Shown: positions 17,755 to 27,083, counted from the first letter of the stretch. The stretch: DNA of 64,000 nt from Moraxella porci DSM 25326 (GCF_002014855.1 NZ_MUYV01000005.1:154080-218079); one strand, 5' to 3'. The notes: generated by a model from the letters alone, not told the origin. Program-made: numbers and translations.

Positions 17755-18132
17755 TTATTGATGAATTTGTTTTTGATATTTGTTCATCAGACCTTGGTCT
17801 AAGCTTAACAATTCTAAATGATGCGTGATTGCCGTTGCCAAAACTATGGCATCAGGCAATTTGATTTTGTGATGGCTACGCAGGGCGATCACAGCATCTT
17901 CAACAGCTCTATCAAGCGGTATGGTGATGACGCTATTTAATAGATGTTCAAGATTTTGTCGATCTTGGTCTGATAATTGACCAAAGCCCAAGACCTCCAT
18001 GCGGTTAATTGGGCTGATGGCACAGCTACCTAAGTCAATATGATTTTTCTCAATAATATCAACGACGGTTGGATGACCATTATACAGCTCAATGATAAAG
18101 CAAGTGTCCAATAAATAATTAATCCCACTCAT
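17755..18132 (-). CDS. vapC: VapC-type PIN-domain toxin
   Basis: This is a PIN-domain ribonuclease of the VapC toxin family. The 125-residue form has the acidic residues Asp9 ('LLDTCF'), Glu46 ('NRMEVLG'), Asp94 ('KLPDAIVLATA') and Asp112 ('LLSLDQG'). The start ATG at 18132 lies inside the end of the antitoxin gene (14-nt overlap), the classic arrangement that couples toxin and antitoxin synthesis. An upstream start would extend into the antitoxin with no family match. RNA target unknown. Confidence 0.9.
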   Translation of the reverse strand: MSGINYLLDTCFIIELYNGHPTVVDIIEKNHIDLGSCAISPINRMEVLGFGQLSDQDRQNLEHLLNSVITIPLDRAVEDAVIALRSHHKIKLPDAIVLATAITHHLELLSLDQGLMNKYQKQIHQ

Positions 18133-18355
18133 CACGCAATGCCTGTTGAATTGCCAAGCCATCGCCCAGCTGGTTGCGGTTTGGTAGAGTTTTGATAAAA
18201 TCGGTTAGCAGTTCGCCCTGTTTTGGTGTGGCAAACGATTGCAGGGCTTTTTCGTAAGCACTGATGGTGATAAAATCTTGAATGCTTTGACCGTTTTTAT
18301 GGGCAACTTGTTCAATGATTTGCAGCATTTGTGGCGGTAGGTCTAGTACAATCAT
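18119..18355 (-). CDS. vapB: VapB-like antitoxin
   Basis: The 78-residue protein precedes and overlaps vapC, as expected for the cognate antitoxin that binds toxin and autoregulates the operon. The N-terminal part resembles a ribbon-helix-helix or short helical DNA-binding region ('MIVLDLPPQMLQIIEQVA', 'SIQDFITISAYEKA'); the acidic, aromatic C-terminus ('ALRDEWD') fits a toxin-binding tail. AGGAAAA lies upstream of the ATG. Family assignment rests mainly on position. Confidence 0.83.
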   Translation of the reverse strand: MIVLDLPPQMLQIIEQVAHKNGQSIQDFITISAYEKALQSFATPKQGELLTDFIKTLPNRNQLGDGLAIQQALRDEWD

Positions 18356-18389
18356 TGGATTTTCCTAAATTTGACACCGTTTTTTAATT

Positions 18390-18429
18390 AAAAAAATTGG
18401 ATATGATGATCAGCTATCATATCCAATTT
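18390..18429 (-). terminator. Terminator of yebC
   Basis: On the minus strand a long stem (ATTGGATATGAT with ATCATATCCAAT, 8-nt loop) is followed by seven T. It lies just downstream of yebC. Confidence 0.85.
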
Positions 18430-18451
18430 GCTTTATAAATTCAATGACAAA

Positions 18452-19201
18452 TCAAGCATCCAACTGTGCCATCACATCATCGCTAAAATTGACATTGGTA
18501 TAAACTTCTTGGACATCGTCCAAATCTTCTAGCATATCAATCATCTTCAGCACTTTTTGGGCGTCATCGATGTTATCAATATCAGCAGTAGTGCTTGGCG
18601 ACATGGTGACTTCCATATTGTCAGGCTTTAGCTCTGCTGCCAATAGGGCATCGACCACCGCACCAAAAGCAGCTGGACTTGTGATGACCAGTAGGCTCTC
18701 ACCATCATTCTCAATATCATCAGCGCCTGCTTCTAGGGCGACTTCCATCACGCTGTCTTCTAGGCTAAGATCATTAAATACGATCTCGCCACGCTTGCTA
18801 AATAGATAAGCGACCGAGCCTGATGTGCCTAGGTTGCCACCGTGCTTGCTAAAGGCATGACGCACTTCACCAACTGTGCGGTTGACATTGTCTGTCATGG
18901 TCTCAACGATGACCGCCACACCACCGACGCCATAGCCTTCATAGGTGATTTCTTGGACGTTATCGCCTTCACCACCGCCTTGACCGCGTTCAATGGCGCG
19001 CTTGATGACATCTTTGGTCATGTTGGCAGCATTGGCTTTTTCGAGTACCGCACGCAGGCGTGGGTTGTTGTTTGGGTCTGGATCACCGCCTTTGGATGCT
19101 GAGACGATTTCACGGATGATTTTGGTAAAAATCTTGCCTTTTGCGGCATCTTGCTTGGCTTTACGATGTTTGATGTTCGCCCATTTACTATGACCTGCCA
19201 T
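18452..19201 (-). CDS. yebC: YebC/PmpR family transcriptional/translation factor
   Basis: YebC-family proteins are cytoplasmic; they were first described as DNA-binding regulators and more recently linked to translation of difficult sequences. The 249-residue product begins with the signature '[19 protein letters not shown]' and has '[21 protein letters not shown]', '[19 protein letters not shown]' and '[16 protein letters not shown]'. The ATG at 19201 has AAGGTG upstream; earlier in-frame starts do not fit the family. Confidence 0.95.
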   Translation of the reverse strand: MAGHSKWANIKHRKAKQDAAKGKIFTKIIREIVSASKGGDPDPNNNPRLRAVLEKANAANMTKDVIKRAIERGQGGGEGDNVQEITYEGYGVGGVAVIVETMTDNVNRTVGEVRHAFSKHGGNLGTSGSVAYLFSKRGEIVFNDLSLEDSVMEVALEAGADDIENDGESLLVITSPAAFGAVVDALLAAELKPDNMEVTMSPSTTADIDNIDDAQKVLKMIDMLEDLDDVQEVYTNVNFSDDVMAQLDA

Positions 19202-19308
19202 AATGCACCTTTGTATAGAATAATCCAATAATGGATAAAAATTAAACAAAATTAATAAAAAATAACTGGGTATTATACGCAATTTTCGGTGGATTTTCTA
19301 CTGCTTCG

Positions 19309-20460
19309 CTACTTTGATGCCTGTTTTTCTGCATTTTTGGGCTGAGTATCGACTTTGGCAATGACCGACATCCCTGGTCTAAGCTGATCGAGATTGGGCT
19401 GATCGGGCATGATATCGATGCGTACAGAGATGCGTTGGACGACTTTGGTGAAGTTGCCTGTGGCATTGTCGGTCTTGATGACGCTAAATTCAGAGCCTGT
19501 GGCAGGCGAGATGCTGTTCACGATACCTGTGAAAGTCGCACCGTCCAAAGCATCTACGCTAAAAGTCGCCGGCTGACCGATGTGAATGTGCTTAAGCTGT
19601 GTTTCTTTAAAATTAGCAATCACCCAAGTGTCTTTTGGAATGATATACATAAGCTGTGTGCCGGTGCTGACATATTGTCCATTACGCACGCCAACTTGCC
19701 CAAGCTGTCCTGAGATCGGCGCCACCACTTCGCTGTACTGACGATAGGTTTTGGCTTGGGTGGCGGATGCGGCGGCACTCTTTACTTGTGCTTCAAGTCC
19801 TGTGCGAGTAACTTCTGCGGTCTTTAGGGCTTGTATTGCGGCATCAGCAGATGCTTTGGCTTGATTAATCGCAGCTTCACTAGAGCGGACACTGGCACGA
19901 GCATTATCGATTTCAGCTTGTGAGACAGCACCGATATCGACGAGCTTTAACAAACGATCAAGCTGGGTATGGGCTAGCTCATATTGGGTTTGTGCTTGTT
20001 TAATCTGTGCATTGGCGACTTTGATGTCAGCTTTGCGTTGCTCAATGACTTGCTGCTGATTATTCAGATTGGTTTGGGCTTGGGTGATGCCTGATTCAGC
20101 CTGTATGACTTGCTGGTCGTAATTGGCAGTGTTGATACGCATCAATACTTGACCTGCCTTGACGGTGTCAAAATCCTTAACCAATACTTCATCAACATAG
20201 CCATTGATTTGCGATGATAAAATGGTGGAATTTCCTCGTATATAAGCATTGTCTGTTTGCTCACTGTTTGAGACAAAAGGTGGGATTTTCCATACCCATA
20301 AAATGATCGCCACACCAAGCAAAAACACCAAAGACATGATAAAGATTGTCGATTTTTTGGCGGCGATGAGTTTGGACGTCTCAGCAGTGGGTTTTTGGAT
20401 GACATCTTCCTTGTTCGTGACATCAATATTGCTGTCGGTATTTTGCTGATCTTGGCTCAT
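19309..20460 (-). CDS. EmrA-like membrane fusion protein (HlyD family)
   Basis: This periplasmic adaptor links an inner-membrane MFS pump to an outer-membrane channel. The 383-residue protein has one N-terminal membrane helix (residues about 40-60), the EmrA 'TDNAYIRGNSTILSSQINGYV' region, a long coiled-coil hairpin and the distal lipoyl half ('VVAPISGQLGQVGVRNGQYV'). ATG 20460 is preceded by GGAG. It begins 20 bp after the MFS gene, so both form one operon. Drug or fatty-acid efflux is the known family role; the substrate here is unknown. Confidence 0.9.
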   Translation of the reverse strand: MSQDQQNTDSNIDVTNKEDVIQKPTAETSKLIAAKKSTIFIMSLVFLLGVAIILWVWKIPPFVSNSEQTDNAYIRGNSTILSSQINGYVDEVLVKDFDTVKAGQVLMRINTANYDQQVIQAESGITQAQTNLNNQQQVIEQRKADIKVANAQIKQAQTQYELAHTQLDRLLKLVDIGAVSQAEIDNARASVRSSEAAINQAKASADAAIQALKTAEVTRTGLEAQVKSAAASATQAKTYRQYSEVVAPISGQLGQVGVRNGQYVSTGTQLMYIIPKDTWVIANFKETQLKHIHIGQPATFSVDALDGATFTGIVNSISPATGSEFSVIKTDNATGNFTKVVQRISVRIDIMPDQPNLDQLRPGMSVIAKVDTQPKNAEKQASK

Positions 20461-20480
20461 GTATTTCTCCAAATTTATTG

Positions 20481-22130
20481 TTATTTTTGACCGATGGGTA
20501 AGGGATTTTTCTTTAAATATCGTTTGACAATGAACATCTGAACGATGCCCCAAATAATGCCTACCAATGCCAAATAAAAATTGAAGCGAATCACATCTCT
20601 AAAGGCAAGAACTGTCGCTTCACGGTTAATGACTTGATTGAGAGTTAAGGTGGCTTGCTGGCTTGTCTGAGTGCTGTCGGTGAGTACAGGGCGATAGCTT
20701 GCTTGATACTGGGCAAGTCTGAGTGTGGACTGAGGATCAGTCGATGGTATATCATTAAGTATGGCTTGACGATGTACCTGAAATTGTTGCTGCTGATATG
20801 TTGAATAAAATGACGAGCCAAGCAAACCACCGAAGTTTTGACTGGCGGTGAATAAGATGATCAACATGGCAATGTGGTTAGGGCTTTTTAGCATCGCTTT
20901 GACAAAGCCGACCAATAGCATCGGACCGATAAACATACCGCCAGCACAGCCGATGAGGAACTGACTGATATAAAAATTCTGTGGCCGCACATCGCTGGTC
21001 AAATTGGTATCAAAATAACTGGCAATCGCGATCAATACACCTGCACCAAGCAGCTGTATGAATACAGTCTTTGGCGAAAAGGTCATTGCACTGACCATAC
21101 CACCAACAAAAGTACCAGCGACGATGATGGCATATAAGCCGACAAACTGATCGCTGCTCATGCCCATATTACGCAGAAAATTCACCGTCGCCCAAGACTG
21201 CTCCGCCATCAAAAATCTCAACAAAATCGAAGCCATCAAAAATCGCAACAAACCAATCGTCGTCAGCCAGCGGGTATCCACCAAAGGCAGGCGACGATGA
21301 TGCTCAATAAAAAATGCCAACATCAGCGCACCAAAGCCGAAGATTAGCCAGTAGGCGAGCGTTGGGTCATTTTGCCACCAGACGATCGGACCTTGTACCA
21401 GTACACCTGCCAAAGCACCAAAACCTGCAGTCAGTAAGACGAATGCTGCGATGTCGCCTTGATTGAACACTCGTATGCGTACGCCACGGGGTAGCTTGAG
21501 CATCATCACCATTGCAAAGCAGCACAGCGTCAAGCCAAATTCAAAGCTATACAACCGACCCCAGTTATCCGCTGATAGCAGATACGGCGAGATGACCCAA
21601 GCCAATGGCACACCCAGTTGTCCTGCCGCCATCGCAAAGTACAGCGAATGCAGTTTATACTGTTTTTTGACGCCTTGCATGATATAAAACAGCCCAAGTG
21701 TCGAGAGCGTACCACCAGCAAACCCACTCAAGCCACGCACCAACAGCGCCAATTCATAGCTATGGGTGAGTAGATGTAGCCCTGTTACCACCAAAAACGC
21801 AAACAGTGATACTTCAGTGAACCAGCGGATACCTTGTTGTTGCCGTGCTTTATAGGCAAGAATACTTGAGCTCATACTGCCGATGACATAAACAGCGGGA
21901 AACCAAGCGGCTTGCGTCGTCGTCAGACCGTATTCGCCTTGTAGATAGGGTAAATTGGCAGTGGTAAAGCCATTACCCATACCGCCTGCGATGGTCACGA
22001 ACATCCCGATGATAAAATACAAGATGGCGATCGGACGGGCATGAGTGATGCTGGCGGGCGACCCGGGCAGGGCAGGCCGCTCATCCGCTGTCCAATTAGG
22101 TGGTTTTTCGATATATTCTGGTGTTTGCAT
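20481..22130 (-). CDS. EmrB-like MFS multidrug transporter (DHA2, 14 TMS)
   Basis: The 549-residue protein has the length and about 14 hydrophobic segments of the DHA2 family (EmrB/FarB/HsrA type). N-terminal 'MGNGFTTANLPYLQGEYGLTTTQAAW' matches motifs of that family, and a periplasmic loop precedes the last helix. It forms a two-gene efflux operon with the adaptor downstream. A LysR-type regulator gene lies 116 bp upstream in the same direction and could control it, although its likely operators were found at doxX and the pirin gene. Confidence 0.88.
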   Translation of the reverse strand: MQTPEYIEKPPNWTADERPALPGSPASITHARPIAILYFIIGMFVTIAGGMGNGFTTANLPYLQGEYGLTTTQAAWFPAVYVIGSMSSSILAYKARQQQGIRWFTEVSLFAFLVVTGLHLLTHSYELALLVRGLSGFAGGTLSTLGLFYIMQGVKKQYKLHSLYFAMAAGQLGVPLAWVISPYLLSADNWGRLYSFEFGLTLCCFAMVMMLKLPRGVRIRVFNQGDIAAFVLLTAGFGALAGVLVQGPIVWWQNDPTLAYWLIFGFGALMLAFFIEHHRRLPLVDTRWLTTIGLLRFLMASILLRFLMAEQSWATVNFLRNMGMSSDQFVGLYAIIVAGTFVGGMVSAMTFSPKTVFIQLLGAGVLIAIASYFDTNLTSDVRPQNFYISQFLIGCAGGMFIGPMLLVGFVKAMLKSPNHIAMLIILFTASQNFGGLLGSSFYSTYQQQQFQVHRQAILNDIPSTDPQSTLRLAQYQASYRPVLTDSTQTSQQATLTLNQVINREATVLAFRDVIRFNFYLALVGIIWGIVQMFIVKRYLKKNPLPIGQK

Positions 22131-22246
22131 TGGTTGTTATTGTTATTTTTGAGTATCGCCAAACTATACGACTGCTATCATAGCCGGTCAAGCGAATTTG
22201 ATGACTTGGGCGTATAACTTTAATTTTCCAAAGTAAGAAAAGAGAT

Positions 22247-23116
22247 TTAATTAAACAAATCAACATACCAATCAATAAAACTGCGCACCGCTGGAATGCC
22301 GCCGCGGTTTTTATAGTACAGCATAGAAATTGTTTTGCTGCCCATTTCCCAATCTGTCAGCACGCGCACCAACTGTGGGTGATGCCGAGAACTTTCAAAG
22401 GTCATCTTGCCGATGCCAAGCCCTTGTGCGATCAAAGGATCGACAGCGGTAAAGTCATTACAGCCGATAAATGGATGGGGATTAATTTTGATGAGCTGAT
22501 CATCTTTTTGAAACTGCCAAGGTAAGCTTAGTGTCTGTGCGATGATACGGTGATCGTATAGGTCGTTTGGGTTGGTTGGCACGCCATAGGTGTCAAGATA
22601 GCTTTGGGTGGCAAAAATGCCAAATTGCATATCCAGCCATCGTTTGGCGACAACATTGTCATTTTCAATTGAGCCGACGCGGATGGCGATGTCGATGCCA
22701 TCTTGGATCATATTGACTTTTTGTTGGCTAAGATTGATGTCGATCATCACATCAGGATACTCAGTCAGATAGTCATTGAGATAGGGAATGACATAGCGGT
22801 GCGCGACATCGACAGGTGCAGAGATGCGCAGTAGGCCGCTGGGTTTGTTCAGACCGTTTTGGATGCTTTGGATGGCGGCATCGGCTTGTTCGAGCATATT
22901 TTGGGCATGAGCAAAAAAATGCTCACCAAGTTCATTGAGGCTCACGCCTTTTTTGCCGCGATTGATCAGCTGTGTACCAAGCGAATTTTCAAGCTGTGTG
23001 AGTCTGCGACTGAGCCTAGAAGCTGGCACACCAGTCAAATCAGAGGCGGCACTCAGACTGCCTGCTTGGACGACAGAAACAAATAGACGGATATCATCAA
23101 GGCTAATCTGACTCAT
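22247..23116 (-). CDS. LysR family transcriptional regulator
   Basis: The 289-residue protein has an N-terminal winged HTH ('LDDIRLFVSVVQAGSLSAASDLTGVPASRLSRRL'-type, residues about 5-60) and a LysR substrate-binding domain. The 'PASRLSRRLTQLE' variant is usual for regulators of quinone- or electrophile-responsive genes such as pirin and doxX. The divergent region to doxX contains an inverted repeat at 23203-23224 whose near-copy precedes the pirin gene, so this protein is the best candidate to bind both. Regulation of the adjacent MFS pump is possible too. Confidence 0.92.
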   Translation of the reverse strand: MSQISLDDIRLFVSVVQAGSLSAASDLTGVPASRLSRRLTQLENSLGTQLINRGKKGVSLNELGEHFFAHAQNMLEQADAAIQSIQNGLNKPSGLLRISAPVDVAHRYVIPYLNDYLTEYPDVMIDINLSQQKVNMIQDGIDIAIRVGSIENDNVVAKRWLDMQFGIFATQSYLDTYGVPTNPNDLYDHRIIAQTLSLPWQFQKDDQLIKINPHPFIGCNDFTAVDPLIAQGLGIGKMTFESSRHHPQLVRVLTDWEMGSKTISMLYYKNRGGIPAVRSFIDWYVDLFN

Positions 23117-23202
23117 GGCGAGGACTTCTTTTGATTAAATTTAGTAAAAACTGTCATAAACTATGATATATGATAACAACAGTATGTTTAATGTTGATAC
23201 TC

Positions 23203-23224
23203 ATCTTTCTATATTTGCAAAGAT
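23203..23224. promoter_or_regulatory. Candidate LysR operator upstream of doxX
   Basis: ATCTTT-N10-AAAGAT forms a perfect 6-bp inverted repeat. The first 15 bases are identical to 24915-24929 upstream of the pirin gene. In both places the repeat starts exactly 40 bp before the -35 box, the usual position of LysR activation sites. Confidence 0.7.
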
Positions 23225-23242
23225 GACTTGTCAAAGTGTACC

Positions 23243-23270
23243 TTGTTCAATCACCAAAATCAATTAAAAT
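23243..23270 (+). promoter_or_regulatory. Candidate doxX promoter
   Basis: TTGTTC and TAAAAT are separated by 16 bp. The -35 resembles that of the pirin promoter and lies at the same distance from the shared inverted repeat. Confidence 0.5.
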
Positions 23271-23369
23271 AAAGCCAAAACTGATCGCTAAGTCACAACC
23301 AGTCACATTAAGTAAAGTACTTAGCAATCTTTATCTATCATCAAGTCGTTCAATTATTCAGAGGTCATC

Positions 23370-23789
23370 ATGAACAAGTCAGTACAACACAGCGAACATC
23401 CAATGAAAGATTTGGTGTTGTTATTCACTCGGGTGATTGTCGGATATATGTTCTTGGTGCACGGCACGGTGAAATTGTTCGCTTTTCCACAGTCGATGAC
23501 CAATGGTAAGCCTGCTGTTGAGTGGATGACTTTGATGGGGCTTGGTGGTATGCTTGAGATTATCGGCGGAGTCTTGCTGATTTTGGGCTTATATACCCGC
23601 ATCAATACCTTTATCATGGCAGGTATGATGGCGGTGGCGTATTTTTATTTTCATTCGGGCTTTGATTTGATTTTTAATCCGATTGTCAATAAAGGCGAGG
23701 CGGCAGCTCTTTACTGTATGGTATTTTTAATTTATTGGGTGGTGGGTGCTGGTAAATATTCGCTAGATGCCAAACTGTTTAACTCATAA
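23370..23789 (+). CDS. DoxX family membrane protein
   Basis: DoxX-family proteins are small four-helix membrane proteins, often induced by quinones or thiol stress and linked to redox homeostasis. The 139-residue product has 'RVIVGYMFLVHGTVKLF', 'GLGGMLEIIGGVLLILGLYTR' and four hydrophobic segments. The ATG is at 23370 with a long leader after the predicted promoter. It is divergent from the LysR gene. Function is known only at family level. Confidence 0.9.
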   Translation: MNKSVQHSEHPMKDLVLLFTRVIVGYMFLVHGTVKLFAFPQSMTNGKPAVEWMTLMGLGGMLEIIGGVLLILGLYTRINTFIMAGMMAVAYFYFHSGFDLIFNPIVNKGEAAALYCMVFLIYWVVGAGKYSLDAKLFNS

Positions 23790-23796
23790 ACATAAT

Positions 23797-23821
23797 CAGC
23801 AGTAACTGCTGGCGATTTTTT
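23797..23821 (+). terminator. Terminator after doxX
   Basis: CAGCA pairs with TGCTG across a 5-nt loop, followed after GCGA by six T. The stem is short, so efficiency is uncertain. Confidence 0.6.
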
Positions 23822-23958
23822 GACTCATCATTCTACAGTAAATCGGTCAATGAGCGGCCCGATGGCTTGCATGATAACCAAAACTTTTGCATAATGAGTT
23901 CAGTGATTACTCATCAAAATTCACACAGTAGCACACAACAACTTAAAAGGAGACTAAC

Positions 23959-24849
23959 ATGACAATCAAACAAGTAACAGTACTCGGTGCTGGCGTACTC
24001 GGTGCGCAGATCGCTTTTCAGGCGGCGTATGCCGGTTTTGAAGTGGTCAGCTATGACATCAATGATGACGCACTTGCCGCTGCTGCCAAGCGATTTGAGA
24101 GCTTGCAAGGCGTGTACCAAAAAGAAGTCGGCGCAACTGCCGATCAGCTGTCCCAGACGATGGATCGCCTAAGCCAAAGCAGTGATCTGGATAGTGCAGT
24201 CAGTGCTGCCGATTTGATCATCGAAGCGGTGCCTGAAAACTTAGATCTAAAAAAACAAATCTGGGCGCAGGTGGGGGCAGCGGCACCTGATCATACCATC
24301 TTTTTGACCAATACATCGACACTACTACCGAGCAGCTTTGCAGAGAGCACCGGTGCGCCTGAGCGGTTTTTGGCGCTGCATTTTGCCAATAATATCTGGG
24401 TGCAAAATATCGTCGAAGTCATGGGTACTGCCCAAACTGATACCAAATATGTCACAATGACAGAACAATTCGCCAAAGATATGGGCATGGATCCTGTGGT
24501 GCTACAAAAAGAGCAGCCACGCTATATCATGAACAGCCTTTTGGTGCCGCTGCTGGATGCTGCCAGCCAATTGTATGCCAATGAAGTGGCAGATCCCAAA
24601 CAAATCGATAAAGTCTGGAAAAAAGCGACTCATGCACCCAAAGGACCATTTGAGATCATGGACATCGTTGGTCTGCGCACCGTCTATGCCATCCACTCTG
24701 CCAATGCTGAGCGCACAGGCAATGAGCTTGAGAAACAATTTATCCAAAAGCTCAAAGCCGACTATCTTGATCAGGGCAGAACAGGTAAAGAGTCTGGCAA
24801 AGGTTTTTATAACTATGATGATGCTGGCAATACCATCATTGATGAATAA
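23959..24849 (+). CDS. 3-hydroxyacyl-CoA dehydrogenase family protein
   Basis: The 296-residue protein has an N-terminal Rossmann motif 'VTVLGAGVLGAQIAFQAAYAG' and a C-terminal helical domain, as in 3-hydroxyacyl/3-hydroxybutyryl-CoA dehydrogenases. The catalytic histidine sits in 'ALHFANNIWVQNIVEVMG'; the common HFFNP form is replaced by HFAN, which marks a distinct subgroup whose substrate is less sure. AAAAGGAGA precedes the ATG. It stands between doxX and the pirin gene with terminators on both sides, so it is probably monocistronic. Confidence 0.87.
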   Translation: MTIKQVTVLGAGVLGAQIAFQAAYAGFEVVSYDINDDALAAAAKRFESLQGVYQKEVGATADQLSQTMDRLSQSSDLDSAVSAADLIIEAVPENLDLKKQIWAQVGAAAPDHTIFLTNTSTLLPSSFAESTGAPERFLALHFANNIWVQNIVEVMGTAQTDTKYVTMTEQFAKDMGMDPVVLQKEQPRYIMNSLLVPLLDAASQLYANEVADPKQIDKVWKKATHAPKGPFEIMDIVGLRTVYAIHSANAERTGNELEKQFIQKLKADYLDQGRTGKESGKGFYNYDDAGNTIIDE

Positions 24850-24862
24850 AATGGATCAATCG

Positions 24863-24890
24863 CCACCGCCATGTTGCGGTGGTTTTTTTT
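24863..24890 (+). terminator. Intrinsic terminator after the hydroxyacyl-CoA dehydrogenase gene
   Basis: CCACCGC pairs with GCGGTGG around a 6-nt loop and is followed by eight T. Confidence 0.92.
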
Positions 24891-24914
24891 GATGATGATA
24901 AAGATGATAAAATT

Positions 24915-24936
24915 ATCTTTCTATATTTGAAAAATC
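24915..24936. promoter_or_regulatory. Candidate LysR operator upstream of the pirin gene
   Basis: ATCTTT-N10-AAAAAT differs from the doxX repeat by one base in the right arm and shares its first 15 bases. It lies 40 bp before the -35 box, exactly as at doxX. Confidence 0.7.
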
Positions 24937-24954
24937 ATTTGATGCAGCTGTGAC

Positions 24955-24983
24955 TTGTTGCTTTGCTGACATTGATGGATAAT
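24955..24983 (+). promoter_or_regulatory. Candidate promoter of the pirin gene
   Basis: TTGTTG (24955-24960) and GATAAT (24978-24983) are separated by 17 bp. The start codon is 31 bp downstream of the -10. Confidence 0.6.
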
Positions 24984-25014
24984 ACACTCATCAACACAAT
25001 ACAGCGAGTAACTT

Positions 25015-25749
25015 ATGAAAACCATCTATCATGCCGCAGACAGTCGTGGCGTCGCCAATCATGGCTGGCTAAACAGTCATCACACCTTTAGCTTTGGTGG
25101 CTATTATAACCCTGAGCGTACCAATTTTGGCGTACTGCGTGTGATTAATGATGACACGGTCGCAGGCGGGCAGGGCTTTGGTACACATCCGCATAATGAC
25201 ATGGAAATCATCTCCATTCCACTAGAAGGCGATTTGGCACACCGTGATAGCATGGGTAATGGCGGGGTGATTCGTCAAGGAGATATTCAGGTGATGAGTG
25301 CAGGTACAGGCATTCGCCACAGTGAGATGAACGCCAATGCTGACCGTGCGGTGAAGTTCTTACAAATCTGGGTCTTAACTCGCAAAAATGGCGTAGAGCC
25401 CCGTTATCAACAAATTCGTATCAGCGATCATGCTACGCCCAATGATTTTCATCAAATCCTATCGCCAACTGCTGACGATGCAGGCGTGTGGATTCATCAA
25501 GATGCGTGGTTTAGCCTAGCCCACTTTAGCGATGGCACGGCTAAGCGTTATGACATCAAGCGTGATGGTAATGGCGTGTATGTCTTTGTCATCAAAGGCG
25601 GTGCCAAGATTGGTGATACTGTGCTGGGTGAGCGAGACGGCTTGGGCGTGTGGGATACCGATGGCTTCGACGTCACTGCCATTGGTGATAGTCAAATCCT
25701 ACTGATGGATGTGCCGATGGATATCAATACCGCCACCAATCAACCCTAA
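25015..25749 (+). CDS. Pirin family protein (YhhW-like)
   Basis: Pirins are bicupin metal proteins; the YhhW subgroup has quercetinase-like activity. The 244-residue protein has the metal-binding residues His58, His60 ('THPHNDME'), His102 and Glu104 ('IRHSEMN'), the normal set. The family is often controlled by neighbouring LysR regulators together with doxX, and this gene carries the same inverted repeat as doxX. It likely answers quinone or electrophile stress (inference). Confidence 0.93.
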   Translation: MKTIYHAADSRGVANHGWLNSHHTFSFGGYYNPERTNFGVLRVINDDTVAGGQGFGTHPHNDMEIISIPLEGDLAHRDSMGNGGVIRQGDIQVMSAGTGIRHSEMNANADRAVKFLQIWVLTRKNGVEPRYQQIRISDHATPNDFHQILSPTADDAGVWIHQDAWFSLAHFSDGTAKRYDIKRDGNGVYVFVIKGGAKIGDTVLGERDGLGVWDTDGFDVTAIGDSQILLMDVPMDINTATNQP

Positions 25750-25857
25750 GGTACTTGCGCATCTTGGTAAGTGTATCATTGCAAAGTTATCAAGATGCAC
25801 TGATATAAAGCAAAGCCATCCATGTATCTGTACTCTAAGAGCCATCGCGTCCCTATC

Positions 25858-27021
25858 CTAATAGTCTGTTGGGGCAGCTGATTTGGTATAAATGAATGCT
25901 GCCACCGCACCCATCACAATCAATGCGCCCACATAGCCAATCATTGGCAAGCCAAATCCTGCAATCACAAGACCACCAACCATCGCACCGCCACCAATAC
26001 CGATATTGAAAATACCCGAAAAAATCGACATGGCGACATCGGTGGCTTTTGGTGCAAGTTTTAGCACGCGAATCTGTAATGCCAGTGCCAAAGCGGTCAG
26101 CGATACACCCCAAATAAACACCAAAACTGTCCAAATACCCTGTATGTCAGCCATCGGCATCAAGCCAACAAGTCCAATAAGCATACCGCCAAATGCTATG
26201 GCAATAAAGCGATCGCCCAGTTTTTCGTAATATCGACCGAACAAAATGCTTGCTACAATCCCAGCTGCACCAAACAGTAGCAAAGTCATCGTCGCAAAAT
26301 CAGCGCCAAAATCTGTGATGCCAAGCACAAATGGCTCAATATAGCTATAAGCAGTAAAATGCGCTGTGACAGTCAGCACAATCATTGCATAGACGGATAA
26401 TAAGGGCTTGTTTTTGATGACGCTTGGTAGGCTAGATAGATTCCCTGAATTCTTGGCAGGCAGGCGCGGCAATAGATAGGCGAGCAGCAGCATGATCACA
26501 AGGCCAATCACACCAATCATCCCAAAACTGGTTCGCCAATCAAATACTTGACCCAGTACACGACCCAGTGGCAATCCCAGCACGGTTGCCAATGCGCTGC
26601 CTGTGGATAGTAGCCCTAAGGCTTGAGTTCCTTTACCAATGGGTGCCAGACGCACGACAAGGCTTGCGGTGATTGACCAAAACACTGCATGGGTAATCGC
26701 CACGATCGCACGGCTCACAAGCAGTATGGTAAAGCTGGTGGCAAGGTATGAGACGATATGACCGATGGCAAATAAGCCAAAAAGAATCAACAGTAGCTTT
26801 TTGCGTTCGATGGTAGCGGTCGCAAGCATCATTGGCAAAGATAGCACAGCGACAATCCATGCATACACAGTCATCATGATACCTGTTTGGCTGGCAGTCA
26901 TACCAAAGCTGGTACCGATATTCGTCAGTAGGGCGATGGGGATAAACTCAGTGGTATTAAAAATAAATGCGGATAACGCAAGAATAATGACAGGTAAAAA
27001 GCTTTGATTGGTGTTGGTCAT
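25858..27021 (-). CDS. SotB-like MFS sugar/drug efflux transporter
   Basis: The 387-residue protein has 12 hydrophobic segments and the DHA1-12 family pattern 'STEFIPIALLTNIGTSFGMT'-like N-terminus ('FNTTEFIPIALL'), as in SotB and YdhP, which export sugars or drugs. Motif A-like region 'ATIERKKLLLILFG' follows helix 2. It begins 105 bp after rimO and is separated from it by a terminator. Substrate is not determinable. Confidence 0.87.
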   Translation of the reverse strand: MTNTNQSFLPVIILALSAFIFNTTEFIPIALLTNIGTSFGMTASQTGIMMTVYAWIVAVLSLPMMLATATIERKKLLLILFGLFAIGHIVSYLATSFTILLVSRAIVAITHAVFWSITASLVVRLAPIGKGTQALGLLSTGSALATVLGLPLGRVLGQVFDWRTSFGMIGVIGLVIMLLLAYLLPRLPAKNSGNLSSLPSVIKNKPLLSVYAMIVLTVTAHFTAYSYIEPFVLGITDFGADFATMTLLLFGAAGIVASILFGRYYEKLGDRFIAIAFGGMLIGLVGLMPMADIQGIWTVLVFIWGVSLTALALALQIRVLKLAPKATDVAMSIFSGIFNIGIGGGAMVGGLVIAGFGLPMIGYVGALIVMGAVAAFIYTKSAAPTDY

Positions 27022-27056
27022 GGTTAGTTATTATTATTTGTTTATCATGATATGAG

Positions 27057-27083
27057 ATAAAAAAGCCATTCAGCGAATGGCTT
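27057..27083 (-). terminator. Terminator of rimO
   Basis: On the minus strand AAGCCATTC pairs with GAATGGCTT around a 3-nt loop and is followed by TTTTT. Confidence 0.88.
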
